Shown in pieces: positions 9,995 to 21,461 of a stretch of DNA of 42,577 nucleotides; the stretch's first letter is position 1, and every line of letters starts with the position of its first letter. Position numbers and translations under genes: made by a program. The notes under the pieces are model-generated. The model had not been told where the DNA came from, did no database searches, and saw only the letters and a list, made by a program, of their open reading frames with translations. Source of the stretch: Heterotrichella gracilis (taxonomy: Eukaryota > Sar > Xanthophyceae > Tribonematales > Xanthonemataceae); NCBI GenBank assembly GCA_032358255.1, contig JAULBX010026230.1, forward strand, positions 8,275 through 50,851. The letters run 5' to 3'.

Positions 9995-12738
9995 ATGGGT
10001 ACCAATGATCCTAGTGCTTCATACAGCACGGCCAGACCCAAACACAGTACTCGTGAGAAAGAGCCTGGTAGCCCAGAACGTTTTGGCTTGTTCCCACGAC
10101 CGACGGCTCGGACATTTCGGCCACTGGCCTTCGAGGATCCAAGTGATGAGCTAGCTTACCGGGACCTGCAAGCTCGGCGGATGCGGTCAGCCGACTTTGG
10201 CGTGGTCATTATCCAACCGTTAGTGATGGTTTTCCTGGCGTACAGGAACTGGGTGGGTGGGCAAGTGCCTACCAGGGAGGCCAAAGGTGAGACAAGTCGG
10301 TGTTGGGTGTTTGACCTGGCGTGCACACAACTCCCCAGCGTTCCAGCTGTTGCTGGGTTTGCTTGCAACCTGCACTGTATTCCTGCCTCCAAACCGTGCT
10401 CACGCAAAGTTTGGGGTGTGAAATAGAGTGGGGTTGTAAGTTTCTTTGTGTTCTGTTCTTGGGCGTCCATTCAACCGGCACTTCACACCAATGCAATGGC
10501 TGACCAGCCTACTACTGTAGTATTTCAGCAATTAGGCACCCAGTGGGTGTCTGTACCCCATACTCGACGTCCATTGCACGCACCGGATCCATATGTTGCC
10601 CATGAAGCCACACACTTTTGAAAAGTGGCGTTAATAATAGCCAGTTGGCAGCCTCAGTGTCAAAACATGGCCATGGTGCGCCCTATCCAATCGTGTGCGT
10701 GTGCTGATGCAGACTGGCTGTCGTTCGTGGTGTGCTTCTGTATACTGGACGTCACGATCGTGCTACAGGTCAGTTGCCCCCCCTCCTCCCCCTTGCCACC
10801 AACCTTGACAACCCTAAACCCTAAACCCTGAACTGTCCTTGTGCTGCCAAGGTGCTACTTACTTGTGCTGGGCACTTTTGTGCCAGCAAGCAGTGTGCCA
10901 GCAAGCAGTGTGCCACCAGCACTCAAATCGCCACCCGCTCTGACCAGGCTGTGTTCCGTGCGTTGAACAACCTGCTTTTGGTCAGGGTTTGAACCCCAAC
11001 AACGTACCCCATATCCTAGGCCGTCAGCCCTAAACCCTGAACCCTAAACCTCCTGGGTGCTGCAGTTGCGGCGCCTTGCGTCCTGGCCAGCGCTGCGCGA
11101 GTGGGTGCACATCCTCCGCCAGTCTGTGTACCTGGGCATCAGCTGCCGGATCATCAGCAGCTATGTGGCCAGCCAGGGTTCTGTGGACGGCAAGCGGTAC
11201 GTGCAGAAGGGAGTTGGGGTTTCCTTGATGATCGATCACTCCATGATGGCGGCAGGTATTTTATAGTGGGTCTAGGGTTAAGGGTTACATGGATGATTGG
11301 CGGTGGGTAGACAAATGGGAGCTCACGTACCGTGCGCACGCGAAGTAAGCTCCCTGTCCCCGGCAGGCAACTTGCTCCCCCTCCTCCCCCACACGTATAC
11401 ACGCTTACCACCTGCACATGTCCATGTATACGCCAAACGACGACACTTACACACACCCCTCCTCCCCTCCCCGCGCAGGTGCACCCAGAAGTATTACAGC
11501 TACCACGTGCACATGTCCATCTTCCGCATGGTAGTCCCCCTGGTGCTGGACATGCGCATGGAGTACACATGCCTGCACGCCGTGGCGCTCATGGCAATCG
11601 ACTGGTGCGACGCGCTGCCCACCATGTGCAGGGCGCTGCAAGCCATGCCATGCAGGTAGGCCACATGACCTAAAGTAGGGTTTTGTGCACACTGGGTAAG
11701 GGCTTTGCGGCACAGTGACAACCATGTGCAGGGCGCTGCAAGCCATGCCACGCAGGTATGGGTTCACCGCCCCCTTTCTAGGGTATTGGTGCATCCACTG
11801 TAGGGGTTTGCGACGCGCTGCCCACCATGTGCAGGCCGCTGCAAGCCATGCCATGCAGGTAGGCCTTGGCTAGGGTTGCGGTGCAATTACTGTAGGGTTT
11901 TGCGATGCGTTGGCCCCCATGTGCAGGGCGCTGCAAGCCATGCCATGCAGGTACCTGCAGATATGCAGATACGTATGTCTGTGATTTCAGCGCCCTAGCT
12001 AAGGGTTTGTTGTGGGGGGATTTGGGGTGCTCAACCACTTTTCTTGCCGGCCACTACAATCTGTTTCCAAAGAGCCAAGTTCCAGACATCCACCGATGTT
12101 TCCCATCCCCAGGGATCGTGAGGACCTGGTGATGCTGGGCATGCTGCACACAGGCATGTGCTGGATGATGGGGCTGAACCCTCCGCCTTGGATGGAGGGG
12201 GTCCCGTCGGCCATTGCCCCAATGAATGCATGCCTACTGCTACGGTGAGCGAAAGAAACCCTACAGGGAGTGTCTACGGTATTCGTCCTGCCGTGCCTAT
12301 GTTGGCCATTATGGCCCATGCACGACAAGGTATTGTGTTGGCAGGCGATTTGGAGGTTGCAGTAGCGTTTTTTATTACTCCTCCACACCTCGAATTAGTA
12401 TGATATATGTAACCAAACAGAAAAGGAACATCATCTCATGTGAATTTTCGAGGATTTCAGCAAGACTGGTGATTTCCCCCCTTGTTTCTGGTTCCAGGCG
12501 CTTCATCTCCATTTGTGCCAATGGCCTCCCGGTGGGGGTGCAGTACGTGCGGGGGAGGGTTGCCAGGCTGGCATTCCGCACACAGAGGGGTGACATGGAC
12601 CAAATGGAGTACAAATTCGCGCTGAGGGACGCGTGTGCAAGCGCGGTGGTCATTGCGGTCGCTATGCCGTGTATCGCTGCCTTTGGGTATGTGTGCCTGT
12701 GCGTGGGGGAGCAGGGGGGGCAGCGGATGCGAGGGTAG
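9995..12738 (+). CDS. Multi-pass membrane protein of unknown family, copy 2 (6 exons)
   Basis: Exons: 9995-10286, 10713-10768, 11066-11196, 11479-11655, 12113-12244, 12498-12738. They give 1,029 nt and 342 aa. It is a tandem paralog of the upstream gene: exons 2-5 have the same lengths and phases, and the proteins align without gaps through WLSFVV, WVHILRQSVYLGISC, KYYSYHVHMS, TCLHAVALMAIDW, MLHTGMCWMMGLNPPPWMEG and GLPVGVQYVRGR. The last exon fuses the positions split in copy 1 (RTQ-RGDM). The N-terminus is longer, with a Pro/Arg-rich cytoplasmic-looking lead (FGLFPRPTARTFRPLAFED) before YRDLQARRMRSADFG. The start is the first in-frame ATG. Function is unknown; the conserved Cys, His and PPPW positions are candidates for functional residues. 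Confidence 0.78.
11700..11955 (+). repeat. Array of exon 4 3'-end copies with intact GT donors in copy 2 intron 4
   Basis: Behind the true donor at 11656, three further copies of the exon end GGGCGCTGCAAGCCATGCCA plus the CAG-GT junction end at 11755, 11858 and 11950, a spacing of 100, 103 and 92 bases. All three keep GT. They are less decayed than the array at the same intron of copy 1, which has similar spacing. Confidence 0.9.
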
Positions 12739-14839
12739 GAGGGGGGCCAGGGGGGGCGGGCCGGGGCCATGGTAGCAAAGCCAAGGGTGGCTATGATACC
12801 GCATGAGTGGCAGGGTGGTGATACCACCATTTCCCTGGTTTACGATGGTAGAATACCTGGCCATGGCAATGCTTTCCCGGATGCTGTGCCGCATGCGATA
12901 TGGCCTGCCCTGCATGTTGAATGCAATGCCTGGGTTGCTTTCTCTGGCAAAAAGTAGTTGGAGATCCCATAAGGGAAGAGGATTTTGCGGATCATTCATG
13001 CCCTGTTTTCTATTCAATAATTGTAGGTAGGTATAGGCAACTACTAATTGCCTACAAGTTGTCAATTTCAGGTCAGTCAGTCAGTAGGCGTGTTTTACAG
13101 TGTCGGGTAGATTATCTCAGCATGCTGCTGCAGCATGGCGCATACTTCAAATGCAGGGTGGATCATTATCATCATCATCCCGTGACAGTGCTGCAGGGGT
13201 CTTTCTTCAAGCAAAAAGTGTTCCAAAGGAAGAGAATGATTTCTTTCTATCATCATCGTTCAACCTACTCAGTCTGTTTATTCCTCTGTTTGTCAAGAGA
13301 CTTGTGAGTTACTTTTTATACATCATTTATAAGATTATAATAGCCGTCGTGCTATGCCACGTTATGCATGCCTTTGACGCCGCTTTTTTCTGTTTTCTCA
13401 AAGCTCAGTAGGTAATCTCCAAGGTAGCAATCTGTTCAATTTCAGTTCTAAATTACGCAGTCAGATTGCAGGCAGGAACCTCTTGATGACCTTTTCAGAT
13501 TTCAAAGTCGAGGAGCCTCTCAAAGTGGTAGAGCTGCAGTATGGTATATGGGTATATTTGGGCTGCAGGCCGCACTTTCCCGCACTGCATGGCACGATGA
13601 AATACATCGTACCAGGAGGTCCTCAGGTTACAAACTGATTGCTGGTGGCTGCAGCAACGCGTCTGTTTTGATTCTTTGCGCAGGCGCCTGCTTGACATTT
13701 TCCTGTGTCATACAGCTTAGTGCTCACGATGCTCTATTGACAACATCCTTAATAAGATTGTATCATGCTCAGCCTGCATGTTACAAGTCTTAGATGCCCA
13801 GCAAACTTGAGGCGTACTAAGCCTAGTAGAAGGCTCTGTGATTGCAGGCCAGGCTTCAGGATATCCTTTCAGTGTTAATGACCGTGACAATTGTAAGGCA
13901 GTTCTGAACTTTCAGTGCAGTGTACGGCTCAGTAATTTCGGTGTACCCTTAGGCTACTAGACTAGGTCTGACTTGACTCAGAGCAGATTATATCAAGACG
14001 GATTAGGACGGGAAGAAATACTGGTACAAGTGGTGAGACATGAAGCTAATTCATGAACAGCTGGGGCACACATACGTGCATGATTCTGTGATATGTAACA
14101 GAAACACACACAGTTGAATCCACAATTTCAACATAATTGTAAAACGTCTGCTGCAATTGAAACGTACAGGAGGAACAGAAACTTTATGGACAGTCAAAAT
14201 GGTACTGCCACAGCCCATTGTTGAGCCAAGACGTATAATACATGACGCGCGTAGCTGTTGCATGCCGTGGCCACTGCCATGCATGTACCCTGGCTGTCAC
14301 GCGGAACCTCTCCCACATGGTGGACTGATTCCAAGGTTAACTCTTCTCAAGCCCCGCTGCACTTGCACTGGTCCACCAGCCAGGCTGGAACCCTTGCGCC
14401 GCAATGCCATTTAGAACCTCTTCAGCATGCCACCTTGCGCCGCGATGCCACGTGGAACCCCTTCAGCATGCCACCTTGCGCCGCACAGGTACAACCTTGG
14501 CCGCACCCCCAGGTGGAAGTTCATCCATGGTACATAACGTGCAGCATGATGTAACCATTGCCAAATGCCGCCGGGGGTTGACATCACCTTGATCCCCGTT
14601 GCGCACGCATGTGGTCTGCAATCCATGTGCGCCGCCGGGTGCGGGTGCGAGGGGGGGAGGGGATCGTGGTGGGTGCTCCATCTATGTCAATGGCGAGGGC
14701 GCCGGCGGGGTGGTGGCCTAGGAGGGGGCAAAGGGGGAGGTGAGGGCTAGGGTTTGGGGTTTTGAAGGGGAGCGGTTCCACAGGGTCAAAGACACGTGAA
14801 AGCGTGTGAAAGCGCCCGTCAATATTTGACTTGACGTGA
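12739..14839. other. Long gene-poor interval, no gene seen
   Basis: I find no supported coding exons. A block repeating CAGCATGCCACCTTGCGCCG with TGGAACC-type strings occurs at 14380-14490. The rest is moderately AT-rich with scattered stops in all frames. Confidence 0.5.
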
Positions 14840-14840
14840 G

Positions 14841-14969
14841 GCCTCACTGTGACATGCATGCACTACATGCATTAGACGCACTACATAGATGTAGTGCGTG
14901 TAGTACATGTATTGCATGTAGTGCGCGTAATGCATGTAGTGCATGGAACGCCTCACTGTGCCATGCATG
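14841..14969. repeat. Long imperfect inverted repeat flanked by direct repeats (MITE-like)
   Basis: A 30-base left arm (14857-14886) pairs with 14916-14945 with only two mismatches. A perfect 10-base pair of arms, CGCACTACAT and ATGTAGTGCG, sits at the tip around 14878-14899. The structure is bracketed by a direct repeat close to GCCTCACTGTG-CATGCATG at 14841 and about 14950. This could be a small non-autonomous inverted-repeat element or a cruciform-forming site. It carries no coding capacity. Confidence 0.75.
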
Positions 14970-14984
14970 GATTACACGGCGCAA

Positions 14985-15052
14985 GCCCCCTTGTGCCGTG
15001 CTTCACTCGGCACAAGCCCCCTTGTGCCGTGCTTCACTCGGCACAAGCATCA
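14985..15052. repeat. 31-base direct repeats, each with a hairpin
   Basis: The unit AGCCCCCTTGTGCCGTGCTT followed by CACTCGGCACA is present twice in full, with partial edges. Each contains the inverted pair CTTGTGCCG / CGGCACAAG around a 9-base loop. Confidence 0.85.
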
Positions 15053-15123
15053 CCGATGCAAGTCTACCCCCCACACCACCAGCACTGTACCCCGGAAGGG
15101 CGGGTCCGCGCATAAGTACCCGG

Positions 15124-18100
15124 TTAGCGCCTCGCAGGTTTTAGGGTTAAGGGTTTAGGTTCTAGGGTTTGGGGTAAAGCTGGTTCACCTGTGAAAAAAC
15201 TGCCTTCCAGCCGCTGCTGCATGGGGGACTTCAAACCACCACCGCCGCCGCCGCTGCCGCCGCCGCCGCCATCACCACCGCCACCACCGCCACCACCGCC
15301 ACCACCCTCCGGACCACCACCAACTCCCCCGACCCGCCCCGCCAGGCGTGCCAGGTAGGTGGTGGATGTGGCTGCCAGGTGGCGCTGGGCTGCTGGGAAG
15401 TCAGGAAGCAGGTGGTGCAGGCTGGTGCGGTCAAGGAGGGTGAACCTGAGGGTGGCGAATAGGGGTATGGGTGTGTATGTGGATGTGGGTGTGTATGTGT
15501 ATGTGTGAATGTGGGTGTGGATGTGGTTGTGCTGGTACATGTGGCTTTGGTAACCAGCAATTTGTCTACACCCTTGCTGCCCGCCTAAAAGCACAATACG
15601 GTAGTCTCTGCGTACAAAAATCCTGGTAGCAGGAATTTTGTAGCTATACCCCTTAACGGCTCTGCAAGCACCCACCCACCCACCCACCTGCAGTCCGTCA
15701 GCGCCCGGACCCGATAGGGTGATAAGTACACACCAACCCCCCCGAGGGAGCTGCCCTCTTGGCGCACCCCCTCGCCCTCCCCGGTATCGTCCACACTCGG
15801 AGACTCCTCGCCACGCGGGGTGGTCTGCTCTTGGTCGTCCCCATCTCCATTTTTCGGTTGTGGTCCATCCCCAGCCCCGGTCCCCAATGACTCCGGGAGC
15901 CGCTGTGTGCATGGGGATTGGTGGTCATCAATCATGCCATCCATATTCTTGCTGAGGATGGGGATGTTACATGGGGGTGGGATGGGGGAAGGGATGGGGA
16001 TGGAAACATAATTGGGATGAGACCCCAAAAAAGGCATTGCTATGGAGTGCATTGTCAGCGATTGCACCTTAGTACAGAGTACAACTTGGGGTGATTAGGG
16101 GAAGGGTTTGAGTAGGGTTTCCCACCTGCAGCTGTCTGGGTGTGTACAGCAGCGCCGCCTCACAGAAGTGTTCCCCTTTGCTCAGTGTCTCCACCACCTG
16201 GCCATCCACTATTAGGTCCACATACCCCTGCATGATGAAGTGACAGCTGTCCATGCAGTCGCCCTGGAGCACGACCGTGCTGCCTGCAAGGGGGACATGT
16301 GTGTTTATACTAGGTTTCTACAGTCATGGGGGTTCAAATAAAGCCCTTGGTGGGCGCCAACAAAAGTTTTGTAATGCGAGATCAAGGACCTCTGTGGGAG
16401 GGTTTCACGGCATGAGCGGCAATGACCCTTTGGTGCCTGCTGCGGTGTTAGACCCAGCCAGTGATACCTGATGATGGTTCTGACCCAACCAAATGCACCA
16501 CGTCTGCTCTGGTGTAACAAATGGCCAACCAGCAATGCAAACTTTCGAGACTGAAATAACGTTTCAAAAAATTGCATTTCAGAATAATAACGCACTAAAG
16601 TGTGCAGCCTACCTGCTGTGGCGTAGGATGGGCGCATGAGCAGTGTGGCTCCACTGAGCAGGCCAGGGAAGTTGCGCAGGAGGCTGCAAAAAGGGAGGGA
16701 ACTGGAGTCACCGCAGGCCAACCAATGTGAAGAGCAAATGTAGTGCAGCAGCAGAGGAACATTGTTTTTAGAGTAGACACCACTCACCACCACAACAACA
16801 GGGACATAAACCACCACCACCACCAATACTAACACCGCCAAACACACTTGACCATCACGCACACCCCACCACCCACCTCAGTTTCTCCGGCACAGGCTGC
16901 GCGGTGCTTGCCACTATTTTGTGCAGTGTATTCCACAGGTAGCTGCGCTATACCCCCCCCACCGCCACCCCAACCGCCACCCCCACCATCATCACCCCCT
17001 CAACCACCCCTACCACCACACCATCCTCCCCACCCACCTCAGCTTCTCCAGCACAGGGCGCGCGGTGCTTGCCACTATCTGTGCAGTGTACTCCACAGGT
17101 AGCTGCCCCATCAGCTTACGCATCTGGCTGGCATGCAGGGCCACTGGGTCCTCGTAGCGCAGCTTGAAATGGGAGATCAGCTGGGATTGGAGGTGGGGGG
17201 GCAGGTCCCGGCCTTGCAACACGCGCTGCGGGGTATGTGAAATGGGGTTTAACGCTGAATCCTTTACATCTCAACTCTTAACTCCTATGGCAATTGTTAA
17301 CATCCCATGACTACAATGGAAGCTGCTGCACCCATTTTGACCCTAAACCTTGAACCCTAATCCCCTAAATGGCCATCGTGGGAGCTGCTGCACCCACCCT
17401 GGCCCTGTCCACCTTCTTCTCATATATCTCCCTCCCCTTGCTCTGGTCATACACCACGCTGGCAATCACGGCAGCCGGGACAGCAACCCTATATAAACCN
17501 NNNNNNNNNNNNNNNNNNNNNNNNNNNNNNNNNNNNNNNNNNNNNNNNNNNNNNNNNNNNNNNNNNNNNNNNNNNNNNNNNNNNNNNNNNNNNNNNNNNA
17601 ACCCATAACCCCCTGGTGGGATGCAACCAACTAGGTGACCTATGGTTACAGTGATGCTGCCACCCACCCTGACCCTATCCATCTTCTTCTCGTATATCTC
17701 CCTCCCCTTGCTCTGGTCATACACCACGCTGGCAATCACGGCAGCCGGGACAGCAACCCTATATAAACCCTACATCCCAACCTTCAACCCATAACCCCCT
17801 GGTGGGATGCAACCAACTAGGTGACCTATGGTTACAGTGATGCTGCCACCCACCCTGACCCTGTCCATCTTCTTCTCGTATATCTCCCTCCCCTTGCTCT
17901 GGTCATACACCACGCTGGCAATCACACCGGCTAGGACCACAAACTGCGCAGCAATGACGCAGGAGCCGATGGTCCAACCCAGCGCCTCGGGCCACGTGAT
18001 GGGCGGAAAGCTGCCGAAATGCACAGGAAACAATCATATGATGACATTTCAACAACGTATCGAATAAGTGGTGTAAATTGCACAGGAGATGGTCAGGCTG

Positions 18101-20179
18101 CTTGTTGTAAGGGGTGTATGGAGGGATCGCGGGGAACAGTGTTCACATGTTCCTCGTTATTCACATAATTATGGCGCGTAATTATGGCACAATCTATGAA
18201 AGTAACGAAGTCACCGGGGCACATTTTGTCCAGTATAACGAGGATTTGGGAGGTTTCGCAGTGCAAAACGCCAAATTACCAAAAATGAAAGCAGGAGAGG
18301 TGCTGCACAGGACTTAGGCGTTAGGGTGCATGCCTGCCCGTCATGTGTGCTTTGTATATACACCTGCACCGCGTCGTACTGTGTATACCTCAAGAGTTCA
18401 GGGCTTAAGGTCAAGGATGCTTAGGGTTTAGGGTGCGCACCTGCCATATGTGTTTTGAATGAACACCGACACTGCGTTGAAAAAGCTCCAAAGGTACTGC
18501 TGCCCCACTGGTGCGCCTTTGAGGCCAAGCTGCATAACCCAGGTGGCTGCAGAAGGGTAAATGGGCATTAAAAAAATTCCAATTGGGTGGGTAACTACCA
18601 CCTCCAACTTCCACCTGGGGAGTGATCCACCATGCATGCAGGTAAATGCATCATTATAAATTATAAATTATACAACCATGCGGCATGTGAGGACCATGCT
18701 CGCACAATGCACATCCATTGCTTGTAAAACTCGGCATGGTTTCTGCTAACCTGGCCGCAATTCCAATCATACACGTACCCTCCACCCCAAACGCCCCACA
18801 CACCCCCTGGCGGAAAGTTTTGCACCAGCAGCACAACTCCCACTAGAGCAACAAAGCCCAAATTGAGCCACCACCCACCTGGCGGGAAATTCTGCACCCT
18901 GACGGTCCACCAGGTCATGGCAGCAAAGTAGTGCGCGCCGAAAAACAGCGCCAGCGTCACAACCACCAACCGCCGGATGGCATTCGAGAAGTTGCGCCTC
19001 CAGGCATCCAGGCGGTCCAGCAGGTTGGGTAGGGACCAGTCTCGCAGGCGGCGCTTCAGGGTGAAGGCGCGCAGCAGGCTGCACAAGGGGAGGGAAATGT
19101 TGGGGGAAAGAAATGGAAATTAGGAAACGAAAATATGTATCCAATGTACATCAACATAATGACAGATACAAATGACCCCATTTCTGCGTTCAGGGCCAGG
19201 GTGCACCAGTGGGTGGTTTAGGGTTTTGGGTTTAAGGTGCAGGGCACGGGTGCACCAAGGGATGGTTAAGAGAGTTTGGGGTTTTAGGGTTCCGCTTGCG
19301 CACCAGTTCACCCTCCCTATGTTGTACAGCTCCATGGGGGGTGTGGCCCACACCACAATGCAGCTCAGCGGCACGCAGGCAGCAGCATCCAGCACAAACC
19401 ATGTGCACAGGTAGCGACGCCTGCAGGGTGGGTGGTGGTGGTGGTGGTGGTGGTGGTGGTGTTAATTCAATCTGGAACGCGTTGCGCCATCGTGGTTGCC
19501 GTGGCAATGCGTGCAGGTCAGGGTGTACGGTTTAGGGGTTTAGGGTTCACGCAGTCACCACCATCTCGATATGGCGCTGCGATGGCCCTGGGTACAGGGC
19601 GTCGCACTGAGGAATGGCAGTGCAGTGTGGCGGTGTGTGCAGTAGCCACCACGGGGCAGAGATTCAGGAGCGAAGCAAGGTGATTTGATCAAGGATACTG
19701 GCATGCCAGGTGGGCCGGGCACAACATGGTGACTCAAGGCATACACACGACCAGCACATGACAAGCATCGGTACAACCTTTGGCGGTGCCAGCACAGGCA
19801 AACACTTGAAGGGACACCACGCACAGAATCAGCGGATGCAGATGACACAAGTCTGCATCAGCATCACGCATGGGTGTAAACCCTCTCCACCCTAAACCCT
19901 AACATTCCCTGGACACCAAACCATAAACCATAAACCCGTACCCTATTTGCATCCACCCGTACTCCACTTTGTCGCTGTTGGGGACTTCAAAGGCAGTGCA
20001 AAAGTTGAGCAGAATGTCAACCTGCAAGGAGAGAGGAGCTGTCGGTATGCATGCGTGTTGTGCGGATGTGTGTTTGGTGGCGGTGTGGGGGGAACGTATG
20101 GGTGTGGGTGATTGCTGTGGGTGCGTGCGTGTTGTGCGGATGTGTGCATGGTGGCGGTGGGGGGTACGTGTGGATGTGG

Positions 20180-20212
<33 letters not shown>

Positions 20213-21461
20213 GTTGTGTGCTGTGCGGATGTAAAATGGTTAGTTAGGCACATGCATTCCGGCAATATAATCAGATTTGCAGACACCATCTGTGGGGATA
20301 TGTAAATTGTGGATATGTAAATTGCGGATTTCACCAGAATGAGTGCAAGGGGGGCATACCAGGAAGAACACGTTAGTGAGTCCAAAGAAGGCGTTCCCTA
20401 TCACGCTCCCCCCCACGCGCCCCTCCAAATTGGCCTGGTAGCTGCCGAAGTAGTCACTGCCAAAGCAGTAAAGCACAGAATCAGTACGTATGGTACACAG
20501 CACGGGGATAGGAGGAATAGTGAGTGCCTTGTGCAAAGCAATAGGCTACAGTACAAATTGGGGAGGCGGGGAGCATGCTTGACAGGTAAAAGAAAATATT
20601 TATGATAAAATATTCATGTTGTTATATCTGTGACATAATACGTTTGTGTGGATGACAGAAGGGAGGCTTACCACACAGTGATGTTTGACCGGTAGTAGGC
20701 TATCCACATCGGTACCAGCCACGCCGTTGCCAGTATCTGCAGGACAGGGATAGGGTTGGCATTCAAGGGTTACAGTTTAGGGTTTGGCGTGAGCGCGAGA
20801 TGTTGAGTACGACCACCGTGGCGTGTTGGGCACTTGGGAAGGCGGAGGCATACAGGACAGCACGAGACAAAAGGTGGTACAGTCGCAAGCACCTCACCCT
20901 GGCTACCCTGGTGATCTCAAGACGTTCTGACCAGTGCCCCACATATGCATGCATATGAAAGAGCGAGGGTCACCTTTATAGAATTATTCCTGACAGGTTT
21001 TATAGGGCTGAAACTTGGGAGAGCCTCGTTACAGGCAGGAGTGCGTGGGCCACTGGTGGTTAGGTGCAGTAAACTGGACCTGCATGCATGCTTGCACATT
21101 ATCCTTTTGCGATAAGGGAAGGCAGTCTCACCAGAAAGCTCGCAAAAACGTCCCATGACCGACGAAACAACCTGTTGGGGTTCAGCGGTAGCCTCCACCA
21201 CCTACGCGCCTGCTCGTCCTCGACTTTAACAACCGCAACTGCAATGCTGGCGTTGCGAGCCTTCTCGGCACGCAGGGAATCCGCCTCCTCCGCTTTGATA
21301 AAGGGGTGCACGAGCTGGATGTCGGCTGGGATGGGGTAGCTGGTGTTTCCATCCCGCAGGCTGACGCTGTATCCCCGTGCGAGGCGGTGGAGGGCCCTCC
21401 TGCCATGCCTCCACCGCTCGGCTTTGTCAAAGCTTGCCTCACTGCCTTCCGTGGGTTGCAT
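15124..21461 (-). CDS. Cyclic-nucleotide-gated-type cation channel (HCN/CNG/EAG superfamily, 13 exons)
   Basis: Exons: 21461-21132, 20736-20672, 20456-20360, 20021-19957, 19420-19304, 19078-18879, 18546-18441, 18010-17854, 17225-17038, 16683-16613, 16283-16126, 15902-15688, 15445-15124. They give 2,091 nt and 696 aa with phases agreeing throughout. The cytoplasmic N-terminus ends WDVFASFL. S1 follows (LATAWLVPMWIAYY), then S2, S3 (VDILLNFCTAFEVP) and S4-S5 (LLRAFTLKRRLRDW to ALFFGAHYFAAMTWW). The pore loop reads NTYGSFPPITWPE, close to the GxxPP filter region of CNG channels. S6 is VIAAQFVVLAGVIASVVYD, followed by a C-linker (GRDLPPHLQSQL) and a cNMP-binding domain (MQGYVDLIVDG, GEHFCEAALL..PR). 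A 70-residue acidic insert interrupts that domain before YRVRALTDC. The tail is poly-Gly. The last exon's C-terminus runs through telomere-like sequence and may be mis-ended. Ligand and ion are inferred from the family only. Confidence 0.88.
15236..15306 (-). repeat. Poly-glycine-coding trinucleotide repeat in channel last exon
   Basis: CCACCG/CCACCA triplets encode long glycine runs, broken by single Asp and Ser, on the minus strand near the channel C-terminus. A length-variable, disordered tail is expected. Confidence 0.85.
16868..16950 (-). repeat. Copy of channel exon 9 end with donor
   Basis: In the intron after exon 9, the exon end (17038-17105) is repeated with its GTGGGTGG donor. Scattered substitutions and an indel break the frame. 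Confidence 0.85.
17369..17783 (-). repeat. Tandem copies of channel exon 8 3' end, 186-base unit
   Basis: The last 72 coding bases of exon 8 and its donor (VIASVVYDQSKGREIYEKKM, then DRVR) recur at about 17643-17731 and 17373-17465. Together with the start of the intron they form a 186-base unit (17602 to 17788). The nearer copy differs from the true exon in that stretch only at one synonymous site (Asp codon). The farther copy reads KKVDRAR. All copies keep the frame and GT. The 100-N gap lies inside the array. Confidence 0.9.
17500..17599. other. Assembly gap (100 N)
   Basis: One hundred consecutive N bases, a standard placeholder length, inside the 186-base tandem array of channel intron 8. 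The true repeat number there is unknown. Confidence 0.99.
18312..18372 (-). repeat. Decayed copy of channel exon 7 (pore) end
   Basis: The sense strand reads YDAVQVYIQSTHDG, an altered copy of FNAVSVFIQNTYG at the end of the pore exon. It lies in the following intron and is followed by a TTAGGG-like string. Confidence 0.75.
18812..18838 (-). repeat. Short copy of channel exon 6 end
   Basis: About 40 bases after the true donor, the sense strand again reads VQNFPPG next to GGGGTGTG, repeating the end of exon 6. The GT is not preserved. Confidence 0.7.
19430..19461. repeat. (GGT)n microsatellite
   Basis: About ten GGT/GTG triplets immediately upstream (in gene sense) of the channel exon 5 acceptor. 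On the sense strand this is an ACC-rich polypyrimidine-poor tract. Confidence 0.9.
20183..20212. repeat. (TG)n microsatellite
   Basis: About fifteen TG dinucleotides within channel intron 3. Confidence 0.95.

Noticed and set aside
14157..14750. Overlapping frames near 14.2-14.7 kb
   Set aside because: They run through the short CAGCATGCCACCTTGCGCC-type repeats and have no splice-consistent partner exons.
16305..16862. 185-codon minus-strand frame inside the channel gene
   Set aside because: Only 16683-16613 matches the channel, as exon 10; the rest is intron sequence rich in simple repeats.
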